DNA from: DATBGZ01 sp963803115
Lineage (GTDB): Bacteria > Actinomycetota > Actinomycetes > Mycobacteriales > Micromonosporaceae
NCBI GenBank assembly: GCA_963803115.1
Contig: CAWDLN010000003.1
Span: 186,001-250,000 of the forward strand
Direction: 5' to 3'
DNA: 64,000 nucleotides
Of this stretch, positions 8,445 to 15,952 are shown piece by piece (within the stretch, counting starts at the first letter, position 1; each line of letters opens with the position of its first letter). The translations under genes and the position numbers were made by a program. A model generated the notes under the pieces. It saw only the letters and a list, made by a program, of their open reading frames with translations, ran no database searches and was not told where the DNA came from.

Positions 8445-10235
8445 GTGACGACCGTCGAATCGCTCGCCCGCCCGGCCGGTGGCGCAAGCGGGGGAGCGGC
8501 GATGACCGGAGCCGTCGCCATGGCCCAGCAGCTCAAGGCATATGGCGTGGAGTTCGTATTTGGTGTGTGCGGTCATACGAATATCGCGCTCCTGGTCGCG
8601 CTGGAGCACGTCGGCATCGACTTCGTCATCGCTCGCCACGAGCAGGCGGCTGCGCACGCCGCCGATGGGTACGCGCGAGTCAGCGGAAAGCCGGGCGTGT
8701 TGTTGGTACATGTCGGTCCCGGAATGATGAACGCGGTAACCGGCGTCGCGACGGCCGCCCTGGATTCAGTGCCTCTCGTAGCGATCGCCGGAGACGTACC
8801 GTCCTATATGTACGGTCGCCATCCGCATCAGGAGGTCAACCTCCACTTCGACGCCGACCAGACTGCGATCTTCAAACCGTTCGTCAAGCGAGCCTGGCAC
8901 GCGCACCGAGTCGAGGACCTGCCGCGCTTCCTGGAGCGGGCGTTCTGGACCGCCACGGCCGGACGCCCGGGCGCGGTCCTGCTGAACGTTCCCATGGACC
9001 TGTTGTCGCGGCCGCTTCAATCCTGGCGCCCGTCGGCCAATCCATTGCCGGGCAGCACCGCCCGTCCAGATCTCCGAAGCGATGACGCTGCTCGGATCGC
9101 CGAAGCGCTCCTTGGCGCCCAGCGCCCGCTGATCTATCTCGGTGGGGGACTGCGGGGCGAAGACGGACGGGCCGCGATTGTTGAACTCGCCGAGCTCCTT
9201 GACACGCCTATCGTGCACTCGTTGATGGCGAAAGGGACGGTGCCGGACGACCATCCGCTACTGCTTGGAATGCCCGGATTCTGGGGCACCGAGACCACAC
9301 ATTCGTACACGCTCAACGCGGATCTCGTGCTCGCGATCGGCACACGATTCGCGGAGACTGATGCGAGTTCCTGGGATCCGGAGTACACGTGGCGATTCCC
9401 GCCATCGCGGCTCATCCAGATCGACATCGACCACGCCGAGATCGGCCGGAACTTCCCCGTTGACATCGGAGTAGTAGCGGACGCGAACTTCGCGGCGCGA
9501 CGGGTCGTTGACGAGGTGCGCCGACGCCGGCCCGAAGGCATTGCCAGACCACAGGTTCGCGCGGAGATCGCGGCCGCTCGGTCGGCGCTGTTCCAGGCGA
9601 GTGCGGAACGCGGGCGAAGCGACCAGTTCCCGCTGCGCCCCGAGCGCATCCTCGCCGATGTTCGGGCCACGTTGCCCGCCGACGGAATCCTCGTGACCGA
9701 TGTGGGGTGGAACAAGAACGGCGTGGCCCAGTGCTACCCCCTGCCCGGGGCCGGCCGCTTCATCACGCCGGGCGGGCTTTCGACCATGGGGTTCGGGCCG
9801 GCGGCGGCGCTCGGCGCGCAGATGGCGGCCCCCGACCGAGTTGTCGTCGCCCTAATCGGCGACGGCGGGATGAGCGCGCAGCTACCGGCTGTGCCCATGG
9901 CGGTCGAGCGTGGACTGCCCGTGATCTTTCTCGTGATGAACAACCGAGCCCATGGAACGATTGCGGACCTCCAGGCCGCGAACTTCGGTGTCAGCTACGG
10001 CTGCGAGTTCCGAGACCGTGACGGCAATCCCTACAGCCCAGACTTCGCGGCGTTCGGCCGAGCGTGCGGTGCCGACGGGTACGCCGTCGCCGAACCGGCC
10101 GATCTGGTGCATGCGCTGACCGGCGCGATCCGCAACCGGCGCTCAGCGGTCATCGACGTCCCGATGGTCAACGAACCAGTACCAACGCCTGGGCACTGGA
10201 ACATCAAGGACATCTACCACGGGGTCTTCGAATGA
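8445..10235 (+). CDS. Thiamine-diphosphate-dependent enzyme, acetolactate-synthase-like
   Basis: A 596-residue member of the TPP decarboxylase/carboligase family. Glu66 in ARHEQAAAHAADGYARVSG is the conserved glutamate that activates the cofactor. A central dUMP/FAD-like domain follows, and the TPP/Mg motif runs from GDGGMSAQLPAV (about residue 471) to LVMNN. It starts with GTG at 8445 behind AAGGAG. Such proteins include acetolactate synthase, benzoylformate and oxalyl-CoA decarboxylases and sulfoacetaldehyde acetyltransferase, and the sequence alone does not separate them. No regulatory subunit gene is nearby, which argues against branched-chain amino acid synthesis. Between an aldehyde dehydrogenase and a carboxylate transporter, a 2-oxo acid decarboxylase is the best guess. 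Confidence 0.8.
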   Translation: MTTVESLARPAGGASGGAAMTGAVAMAQQLKAYGVEFVFGVCGHTNIALLVALEHVGIDFVIARHEQAAAHAADGYARVSGKPGVLLVHVGPGMMNAVTGVATAALDSVPLVAIAGDVPSYMYGRHPHQEVNLHFDADQTAIFKPFVKRAWHAHRVEDLPRFLERAFWTATAGRPGAVLLNVPMDLLSRPLQSWRPSANPLPGSTARPDLRSDDAARIAEALLGAQRPLIYLGGGLRGEDGRAAIVELAELLDTPIVHSLMAKGTVPDDHPLLLGMPGFWGTETTHSYTLNADLVLAIGTRFAETDASSWDPEYTWRFPPSRLIQIDIDHAEIGRNFPVDIGVVADANFAARRVVDEVRRRRPEGIARPQVRAEIAAARSALFQASAERGRSDQFPLRPERILADVRATLPADGILVTDVGWNKNGVAQCYPLPGAGRFITPGGLSTMGFGPAAALGAQMAAPDRVVVALIGDGGMSAQLPAVPMAVERGLPVIFLVMNNRAHGTIADLQAANFGVSYGCEFRDRDGNPYSPDFAAFGRACGADGYAVAEPADLVHALTGAIRNRRSAVIDVPMVNEPVPTPGHWNIKDIYHGVFE

Positions 10236-10296
10236 GCTCGCCCGCTGGTGCGGTACCGCCCCGGCTTCCCCACCCGAGTGAGAGCGAGGTTTCTCC

Positions 10297-10383
10297 GTGA
10301 CCAACTTCGCCGAGCGAGAACGGCTGCCAGCGCATGGCGGACCGTTCATCCGCCTCTCGCGTTTCCGCGGCGCTGACATATGA
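10297..10383 (+). CDS. Possible 28-residue leader peptide coupled to dctQ
   Basis: A GTG at 10297 with GCGAGG upstream opens a 29-codon frame (MTNFAERERLPAHGG, ending FRGADI). Its TGA overlaps the ATG of the TRAP small permease (ATGA at 10380-10383). The permease start has no ribosome site of its own, so this short frame may exist to deliver ribosomes to it. It has no recognisable domain. It could be chance, since GC-rich DNA is full of short frames. Confidence 0.35.
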   Translation: MTNFAERERLPAHGGPFIRLSRFRGADI

Positions 10384-10946
10384 CCACAGATGCGGATTCG
10401 ACCGACACGCCGCCCGCCCCGTCCGACGAGCCTGGGGCGAAGCCCACATGGCGCGAGCCGAAGTTCCTTCGCCTCTGGGGGTCGGTCGAATTGTGGATCG
10501 CGTGCATCGTCCTGGTCGTCATCTTCGTCAGCGTCCTCTGGCAAGTAGTGAGCCGGTACGTGCCGAGGCTGAACTGGCCCGGTGTGAGCGAGCTCGCCAA
10601 CTACTCGCTGGTCGCCCTGACGTTCATCATGGTCGGCTACCTGATCGGCAACAACGGCCATATCACGATCCAGATCATCGATTACCTAGCCAAAGGCAAG
10701 GTTTTCGTTGTCGTCAAGGCCGTCTCGGCAGCCTTCGTCGCGGTGATTTGCGCGGCGCTCGCGTGGGAAGCGTACAGCCTGATCCTCGCGTATCCGGACC
10801 GCAGAACGGCCGCGCTGGAGATCCCTATCTGGATGCTCTACACCGTTCCGATGGTCGGCTTCCTCTCTGGGGCCGTGCGCGCCGTCGTCCGGATCTTCGC
10901 GGCCAACCGTCCTGACGCTGTCTTCAACGCGGCGGAGGCGAAATGA
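10380..10946 (+). CDS. dctQ: TRAP transporter small permease, DctQ type
   Basis: A 188-residue membrane protein. After a hydrophilic start come four hydrophobic segments, at about residues 38-60, 72-92, 105-130 and 150-172, which match the four-helix DctQ family. LTFIMVGYLIGNNGHITIQI is the family's most typical stretch (alternating hydrophobic residues before HI). DctQ sits beside the large permease DctM in the inner membrane and is needed for Na+-coupled uptake. Its stop overlaps the dctM start by four bases, so the two are coupled. The small open frame in front may supply its ribosomes. Confidence 0.88.
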   Translation: MTTDADSTDTPPAPSDEPGAKPTWREPKFLRLWGSVELWIACIVLVVIFVSVLWQVVSRYVPRLNWPGVSELANYSLVALTFIMVGYLIGNNGHITIQIIDYLAKGKVFVVVKAVSAAFVAVICAALAWEAYSLILAYPDRRTAALEIPIWMLYTVPMVGFLSGAVRAVVRIFAANRPDAVFNAAEAK

Positions 10947-12223
10947 TCCTCGAGCTCTGGATGGTCGGCGTCGCCATCGCATTCCTCTTGTTCATCCGCG
11001 TGCCCGTCGGTCTAGCCTTCCTTGGCCCGAGCCTGTGGTACTCCCTCTCCGATGGCCGGTCGAACGGCTTCGCACTGAAGACCGCATTCGATGGATTGAA
11101 CAGCTTCCCGCTGCTGGCCGTACCGCTGTTCATTCTGGTCGGGGTCATGGCAAACCGGCTTGGTATCGCCGACCGGCTCTATGACTTCTTCCTGGCCGCG
11201 CTCGGTCGGGTACGCGGAAATCTGGCCTACGTCAACGTCGGTTCCGCGGTCGGCTTTTCCTGGATGAGCGGATCGGCCCTCGCGGACGTCGCCGGATTGG
11301 GCAAGATGCAGATCCCCCAGATGATCCGGGCAGGCTATCCATACGGCTTTGCCGCCGGCCTGACATCAGCCTCATCGCTCATCAGCCCGGTCATGCCACC
11401 GAGCATCCCGGCGGTCATCTACGCCGCGACCGCTACCGTCTCTACGGGTGCGCTCTTCGCGGCGTCGGTCATTCCGGCGTTCGCCATGGCGCTCGGACTA
11501 TGTATCTACATCTTCATCTGGATCGCCCGTCGGCCCGAGTACACTGCGGTGCCCTTCGACGGGGCCCGATTCAGAAAGGCTCTGATCGGCGTTATCGGGC
11601 CCCTGTTCACGCCCGTGGTTCTGCTCGGTGGCATACTCTCCGGCACCTTTACGCCGACCGAGGCGGCCGCGGTCGCAGTGTTCTACATGCTCGTCCTCGG
11701 CGCCATCTACCGCACCGCCAGACCTAAGGTGTTGCTGCAGGCGCTCCGGGAGACGGCCGTGATAACGGCCGGGATCACGCTCATCCTCGGTGCCGCCGCG
11801 CTACTCGGCCTCATCCTGACCCGGGCGCGCGTCTCGCGGGACATCGCTGAGTTCCTAACGTCCGTCTCGGACAATCCATGGATCTTCATGATCCTGGTCA
11901 ACGTTCTGCTGCTGATCCTGGGCAGCGTGATCGACGCCACGGCCATCATTCTGGTGACGGTCCCAGTACTACTGCCGATCGCGATTGGGTACGGCATCGA
12001 CCCGGTCTACTTCGGTGTGGTCATGATCATCAATCTAATGATCGGCTTGCTGAGTCCGCCAGTCGGCAGCGTGCTCTACATCACCAGCTCGGTGACGGGC
12101 CGCCCGGTCGATGTGGTCTTCCGTGGCATTGCACCGTTCCTCGTTCCGCTGCTTGCGGTCCTCATCGCCGTAACGGCGTTCCCAGGCCTCGTGACGTGGC
12201 TACCCAAGGTTCTCGGGTTCTGA
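10943..12223 (+). CDS. dctM: TRAP transporter large permease, DctM type
   Basis: A 426-residue, very hydrophobic protein with about twelve membrane segments, the normal size for DctM. Family stretches include PLFILVGVMANRLGI, SGSALADVAGLGKMQIPQMI, SSLISPVMPPSIPAVIYA and, near the end, LLSPPVGSVLYI. DctM is the ion-coupled channel of TRAP transporters and works with DctQ and the binding protein DctP. The ATG overlaps the dctQ stop (ATGA). With dctP 76 bases downstream, this is a complete and intact system, and it is the only transporter in the left half of the window without damage. Confidence 0.92.
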   Translation: MILELWMVGVAIAFLLFIRVPVGLAFLGPSLWYSLSDGRSNGFALKTAFDGLNSFPLLAVPLFILVGVMANRLGIADRLYDFFLAALGRVRGNLAYVNVGSAVGFSWMSGSALADVAGLGKMQIPQMIRAGYPYGFAAGLTSASSLISPVMPPSIPAVIYAATATVSTGALFAASVIPAFAMALGLCIYIFIWIARRPEYTAVPFDGARFRKALIGVIGPLFTPVVLLGGILSGTFTPTEAAAVAVFYMLVLGAIYRTARPKVLLQALRETAVITAGITLILGAAALLGLILTRARVSRDIAEFLTSVSDNPWIFMILVNVLLLILGSVIDATAIILVTVPVLLPIAIGYGIDPVYFGVVMIINLMIGLLSPPVGSVLYITSSVTGRPVDVVFRGIAPFLVPLLAVLIAVTAFPGLVTWLPKVLGF

Positions 12224-12257
12224 CCGAGCCCGTTGACGTTCCGTGGCGCAAACGACC

Positions 12258-12276
12258 GGACGACCGTTAGTCGTCC
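12258..12276 (+). promoter_or_regulatory. Intercistronic hairpin before dctP
   Basis: GGACGAC and GTCGTCC form a perfect 7-base stem around CGTTA, 24 bases before the dctP start. There is no U-tract. Hairpins at this place in transporter operons often protect the downstream message and raise the amount of binding protein. That role is inferred from position only. Confidence 0.4.
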
Positions 12277-12299
12277 ATTCAGGTAGAAAGAGAGGGAAC

Positions 12300-13340
12300 A
12301 TGCACCACCAGTCACGCAGATGGCGTCGGGTTACCACGGCGCTTGCCTTTCCCTTGTCGCTGGTTCTCTTCGCCGGTTGCTCGACCGCGAACAACCCACC
12401 ACCGCCCGCGGCCGGCGAGAACCCAAAACTCACTATCAAGATCGGTAGTAGCCAGCCTGAGACGCAACCGAACTACAAGTGCGGCATGAAGCTGCTCAAG
12501 GACCGGATCGAGGCCCAGAAGGACCTCAACCTCACTATCGACCTCTTCCCCAACAGCCAGTTGGGTCCGGACGCGGAGCGATTCTCCTCGGTCCAGTCGG
12601 GTGACATCGACATGGACCTTCAGGGCGGCTCGGCCATGGCCACCGCGTTCCCGAAGATCGGCGTGCTCGACGCGGCCTACGCCTTCAACGACATCGACCA
12701 CTTCTTCAAGTGGATCGACCAGAACGGGAAGGACTTCTTCGCGGACTTCAACGGCGCGACGGACACGACCATCATCGACGCCTGGTACTTCGGCATGCGG
12801 ACGTTCACCGCGACCGCCCCCATCCGTAAGCCTGAAGACCTCGCCAATCTGAAGATCCGCTTCCCGAACACCCCGCAGTTCCTTGCCAACGCCAAGGCAC
12901 TCGGCGCCAACGCCGTCGCGATCGCGGTGGAGGAGCTCTACCTCGCACTCCAGCAAGGCGTCGCCCAGGGACAGGAGAACCCCGTCGTGGCCACCCATGC
13001 GCAGAAGTTCGACGAGGTACTAAAGGTTGCCAGTCTGACCAACCACCAAGTCGGAGCGCACTACGTGGTGATCTCGGACAAGACCCTCGCCAAGATGAGC
13101 CAGGTCCAGAAGGACGCGCTGTTCAAGGCGGTGCACGACATCCGTCCCGAGAATCGCAAGTGCGTCGACGACGACACGGAAACGGTCCTCAACGAATGGC
13201 GCAAGGACCCCACTCGGACGGTCATTGAGATCGACCAGGTCGACCGGCAGGCCTTCATCACCAAGGCCGAGGCGTTCTTCAAGACCTACTACAAGGGCGC
13301 GAACCTGACGCTCTACGAGAGCATCCGAGCCTCCGCCTGA
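12300..13340 (+). CDS. dctP: TRAP transporter substrate-binding lipoprotein, DctP family
   Basis: A 346-residue exported protein. The signal peptide ends in the lipobox FAGC (Cys near residue 27), so it is probably anchored to the outer face of the membrane. The mature part matches DctP: SSQPETQPNYKCGMKLLKDR, then MRTFTATAPIRKPEDLANLK, then IRFPNTPQF. The arginine of the last stretch sits where DctP proteins bind the substrate carboxylate. A later stretch, EELYLALQQGVAQGQENP, is also typical. The ATG at 12300 has AGAGGGAA upstream and is chosen over an earlier in-frame start. The substrate is therefore probably an organic acid. Four cysteines or fewer are present, with no obvious disulphide pattern. 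Confidence 0.92.
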   Translation: MHHQSRRWRRVTTALAFPLSLVLFAGCSTANNPPPPAAGENPKLTIKIGSSQPETQPNYKCGMKLLKDRIEAQKDLNLTIDLFPNSQLGPDAERFSSVQSGDIDMDLQGGSAMATAFPKIGVLDAAYAFNDIDHFFKWIDQNGKDFFADFNGATDTTIIDAWYFGMRTFTATAPIRKPEDLANLKIRFPNTPQFLANAKALGANAVAIAVEELYLALQQGVAQGQENPVVATHAQKFDEVLKVASLTNHQVGAHYVVISDKTLAKMSQVQKDALFKAVHDIRPENRKCVDDDTETVLNEWRKDPTRTVIEIDQVDRQAFITKAEAFFKTYYKGANLTLYESIRASA

Positions 13341-13362
13341 TCGCTGCCCAGTCACGCACGGG

Positions 13363-13387
13363 TGGGGCCGGACAACCTCCGACCCCA
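13363..13387 (+). terminator. Candidate terminator after dctP
   Basis: GGGGCCGGA pairs with TCCGACCCC (one G-U-type mismatch) around CAACC, 23 bases after the dctP stop. No U-run follows, as is common in actinomycetes. It would separate the TRAP operon from the shikimate-dehydrogenase gene. Confidence 0.4.
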
Positions 13388-13515
13388 TCCGGCTGCCCTC
13401 AGCAATCGCCGTGGCCGCACCTTCGCTCACCCAAGGCTTTGTCAGTAACCATTTCCTCGTGGAACCTGGCTCACCGTCAGACAGGCATGCCAGGACCCAT
13501 CCGGAAGGACACACG

Positions 13516-14391
13516 ATGGCAGGTTCTGAGCGGGACCATGTCCTGATTGGACTGATCGGCGAGGGCATCGGCCAGTCGCTGTCGCCACTTCTTCACCAGC
13601 GCGAAGCCGACCGTCAAGGCATCAGGCTGATCTACACGATCATCGACTCAGGCCCGTTGTCGTTGACGGCTGTCGATCTACCCGAGGTGCTCCGGTGGGC
13701 GCAGACGCTCGGTTACCGAGGGCTCAACGTCACCTATCCGTTCAAGCAGGAAGTCGTCAAGCACGTCGACGTGCTCTCGAACGAAGCACGCGCAGTTGGC
13801 GCGGTGAACACGGTTGTGTTTAAGAAGGGCAGGTCGCACGGCTACAACACCGACTGGTCGGGATTTCGCCGAGGCTTCGAGCGGAGCTTCATTGACGCGC
13901 CGCGGGATCGAGTCGTGCAACTGGGTGCGGGCGGCGCTGGGTCCGCGGTCGCCCATGCGATGCTCAGCATGGGCACGGGCCACCTGACCGTGGTGGACCT
14001 CGACACCGAGAAGGCCATGCACCTCACGGAACTGCTGGCGAAGGAGTTCGGTGCCGAACGAGTCGCAGTCGGCCTCCCCGGTAACCTCTCCGAGATTCTG
14101 GCTCGAGCAGAAGGTGTCATCAACACGACGCCGGTCGGGATGGCGCACCATCCGGGGTCGCCCATTCCCGACGCCGAGCTGCGTCGGGACCTTTGGGTCG
14201 CCGATGTTGTGTACCGCCCCACCGAAACGACGCTGCTACGCGCGGCCCGCGCGGTCGAAGCACGCACTCTGGACGGTGGCGGAATGAGCGCGTTCCAGGC
14301 AGTCGCCGCATTCGAGCACTTCACTGGCGCGACGGCGAACGTCGAGGCAATGCTTGCGGACTCGGCTGAACTCCTTGCGTCCGACGTCTGA
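13516..14391 (+). CDS. Shikimate/quinate dehydrogenase family protein
   Basis: A 291-residue shikimate dehydrogenase homologue. The substrate domain carries GQSLSPLLHQ and GLNVTYPFKQ, whose Lys is the catalytic residue in AroE. It is followed by the linker AVGAVNTVVF. The NAD(P) domain shows GAGGAGSAVAHAM, and DLDT after the second strand has an Asp that favours NAD over NADP. NTTPVGM and the closing GGGMSAFQA are also standard. The ATG at 13516 has GGAAGG upstream. Preference for NAD and a catabolic neighbourhood point to breakdown of quinate or shikimate rather than biosynthesis. A dehydroquinase remnant 1 kb away supports the same idea. Confidence 0.88.
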   Translation: MAGSERDHVLIGLIGEGIGQSLSPLLHQREADRQGIRLIYTIIDSGPLSLTAVDLPEVLRWAQTLGYRGLNVTYPFKQEVVKHVDVLSNEARAVGAVNTVVFKKGRSHGYNTDWSGFRRGFERSFIDAPRDRVVQLGAGGAGSAVAHAMLSMGTGHLTVVDLDTEKAMHLTELLAKEFGAERVAVGLPGNLSEILARAEGVINTTPVGMAHHPGSPIPDAELRRDLWVADVVYRPTETTLLRAARAVEARTLDGGGMSAFQAVAAFEHFTGATANVEAMLADSAELLASDV

Positions 14392-14436
14392 CCCCGTCAG
14401 CTCCACGGCCGTTGTCGATTTGACGCGTGGGTTCGC

Positions 14437-15257
14437 ATGACCGCCACCGCACAGTCGCTTGGCAGCCAGTTGGCCCCGTGGGGTGCGGTTCCATTCATCG
14501 GCCTTCTGGTCGCGATTTCGATCCTCGAGCTGTTCGCGCAGAGGTGGTGGAACAGCCTCCTCAACAAGGCAATCGTTGTCGGCCTCGCCACCGCGGCGGC
14601 GGCCGTCCACCTCATCGGCGGACATGGAGCAGCCGGCGGCGAGGCACTGCTGCATTCCATGACCGACTACGTGTCGTTCATCCTGCTGCTGTTTGCAGTC
14701 TTCGTGATATCCACCGGGATCCAAGTCGCGCTGGCGGCGGCTCCTACCTCACGACGCCGCGCGAAGTCCACGAGGGCAACGACTTCAGCTTTCGGCCCAT
14801 CGCATCGGTCGCGATCATCTTCTTCGGAATATTCGCCGCCATGACATCGCCGCTGCTTATCTTGAACGCCCACAGTGATGATTTCGGCATCCGCCATCCA
14901 TGGCAGTACTTCTGGGCATCCGGTGGTCTGTCTTCGGTGCTCGACAACGCTCCGACCTACCTGAGCTTCACCGCCGTGGCGGCGGGTCAGGTCGGCGTGT
15001 CGACTGAGGAAGATCAGTTCCTGGCAGCGCTGCTCGGTATGAGCGACGGAGCCGCTCTGCTGGTCGCCATCTCCTGCGGTGCGGCGATGATGGGCTGCCT
15101 CACGTACATAGGAAATGCTCCGAACCTTATGCTGAAGGAGATTGCCGAGCATCGCGGGATCAAGATGCCGAACTTCCTGCTCTACGCGCTCATTGCAGTG
15201 GTCGTGATGATTCCTGTCTTTCTCGCGACCACGTTCATCTTCTTCCGCCCTTCCTAG
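14437..15257 (+). pseudogene. Sodium/proton antiporter-like (ArsB/NhaD/citrate-transporter superfamily) gene, internally deleted and frameshifted
   Basis: The first frame (14437-about 14735) gives the start of a membrane transporter, with helices GAVPFIGLLVAISIL and DYVSFILLLFAVFVIS. The sequence then shifts into another frame and continues from GSYLTTPREVHEGNDFSF through SSVLDNAPTYLSF and GNAPNLMLKEIAEHR to a stop at 15257. Together the pieces encode only about 270 residues, whereas such antiporters are usually 430-480. The central helices, expected between the two parts, are missing. A frameshift alone cannot explain this, so true decay or a chimeric junction is likely. Conserved DNAPTY and GNAPN are retained in the second half. 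Confidence 0.72.
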
Positions 15258-15281
15258 TGCGAAAACGGATCGGTTTCGCAG

Positions 15282-15373
15282 ATGATGTCCCCTCGCTCTC
15301 GCAACGGCCGCGTCCGCGTCGGCATCGTCGGCTGCGGGAAGATCGCGATCAACCATGTCCGGGCGTGCCGTGC
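15282..15373 (+). pseudogene. Gfo/Idh/MocA oxidoreductase, 5' fragment only
   Basis: The ATG at 15282 opens RVRVGIVGCGKIAINHVRA, the Rossmann-fold start of Gfo/Idh/MocA dehydrogenases. Homology then stops abruptly near 15370, where the opposite strand is the truncated end of a dehydroquinase gene. About 300 further residues expected of this family are absent. This is a deletion remnant rather than a working gene. Confidence 0.7.
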
Positions 15374-15570
15374 CTCGTGCAGCTTGTCGATCACGGCCCC
15401 TCCGAGTTGCTCTGGAAGAAGTCGACGTCGAAGCCAAGCGCGTCGGCCCTGGACCGTACCAACGTCTCGGCGTCGGCGAGAGTGTGGGTTCCGTAGATCG
15501 CGGGCTCGCGCGATCCCGGCAGGTTCAGGTTGGGCGCATTGACGACGAAGATCACCGGACGGGTCGGCAT
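15360..15570 (-). pseudogene. aroQ: Type II 3-dehydroquinate dehydratase, truncated and frameshifted
   Basis: From an ATG at 15570 the minus strand reads VNAPNLNLPGSREPAIYG, then TLADAETLVRSRADALGFDV and FFQSNSEG, the classic first half of type II dehydroquinases (LNGPNLNLLGxRxPxxYG, QSNxEG). The visible frame stops at 15391. One extra G in the GGGG run there restores AVIDKLHEAR, again a family match. The homology then ends at about 15360 against the Gfo/Idh fragment, so roughly 75 C-terminal residues are lost, including the catalytic His of the second half. It was probably a catabolic partner of the nearby shikimate-dehydrogenase-like gene. Confidence 0.78.
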
Positions 15571-15952
15571 GTGATTCTTCTTGACACTACCGAGGCTCCG
15601 CTGTGCTCACGCGCTGCACACGGTCAAGCTAGCGGTGATGGGGATACGTGCGAGTTACTACCCCGGGCGTGCTCGAGGAGTGAAGTGTGGTACCGCTTGT
15701 CCATCCGGGTGGGCTGGTGACGTCCTTTGTGGATGGTTGACCGAGGCTTACGACGAGAGTACCGACTCGTGCGCCAATTCGACGAATCATCACATGCCGG
15801 AATTGCACCCTCCAGCGACCGTTCGATACCGGCAGTGACCTATCTCAGACCGTGACGCTGGTGACCGACGGCGACGGCACGGTCGATGGCCTCGACTACC
15901 GCTGCGGCCGGAGGGAAGTCCACACCACCGTTTGGACCGCCTGCCCGCAGCC
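15571..15952. other. 382 bases without a recognisable gene
   Basis: Short open frames here have no family resemblance in any frame. The stretch is lower in GC than its neighbours in places (for example around 15770-15800) and follows the deletion scar, so it may be leftover or foreign sequence. No repeat, tRNA or strong hairpin was seen. Confidence 0.5.

Noticed and set aside
14427..14735. Start of the 276-codon frame as the true antiporter N-terminus
   Set aside because: Its first 100 residues are not hydrophobic, whereas the 14437 frame gives proper membrane helices; only the later part of this frame is real.
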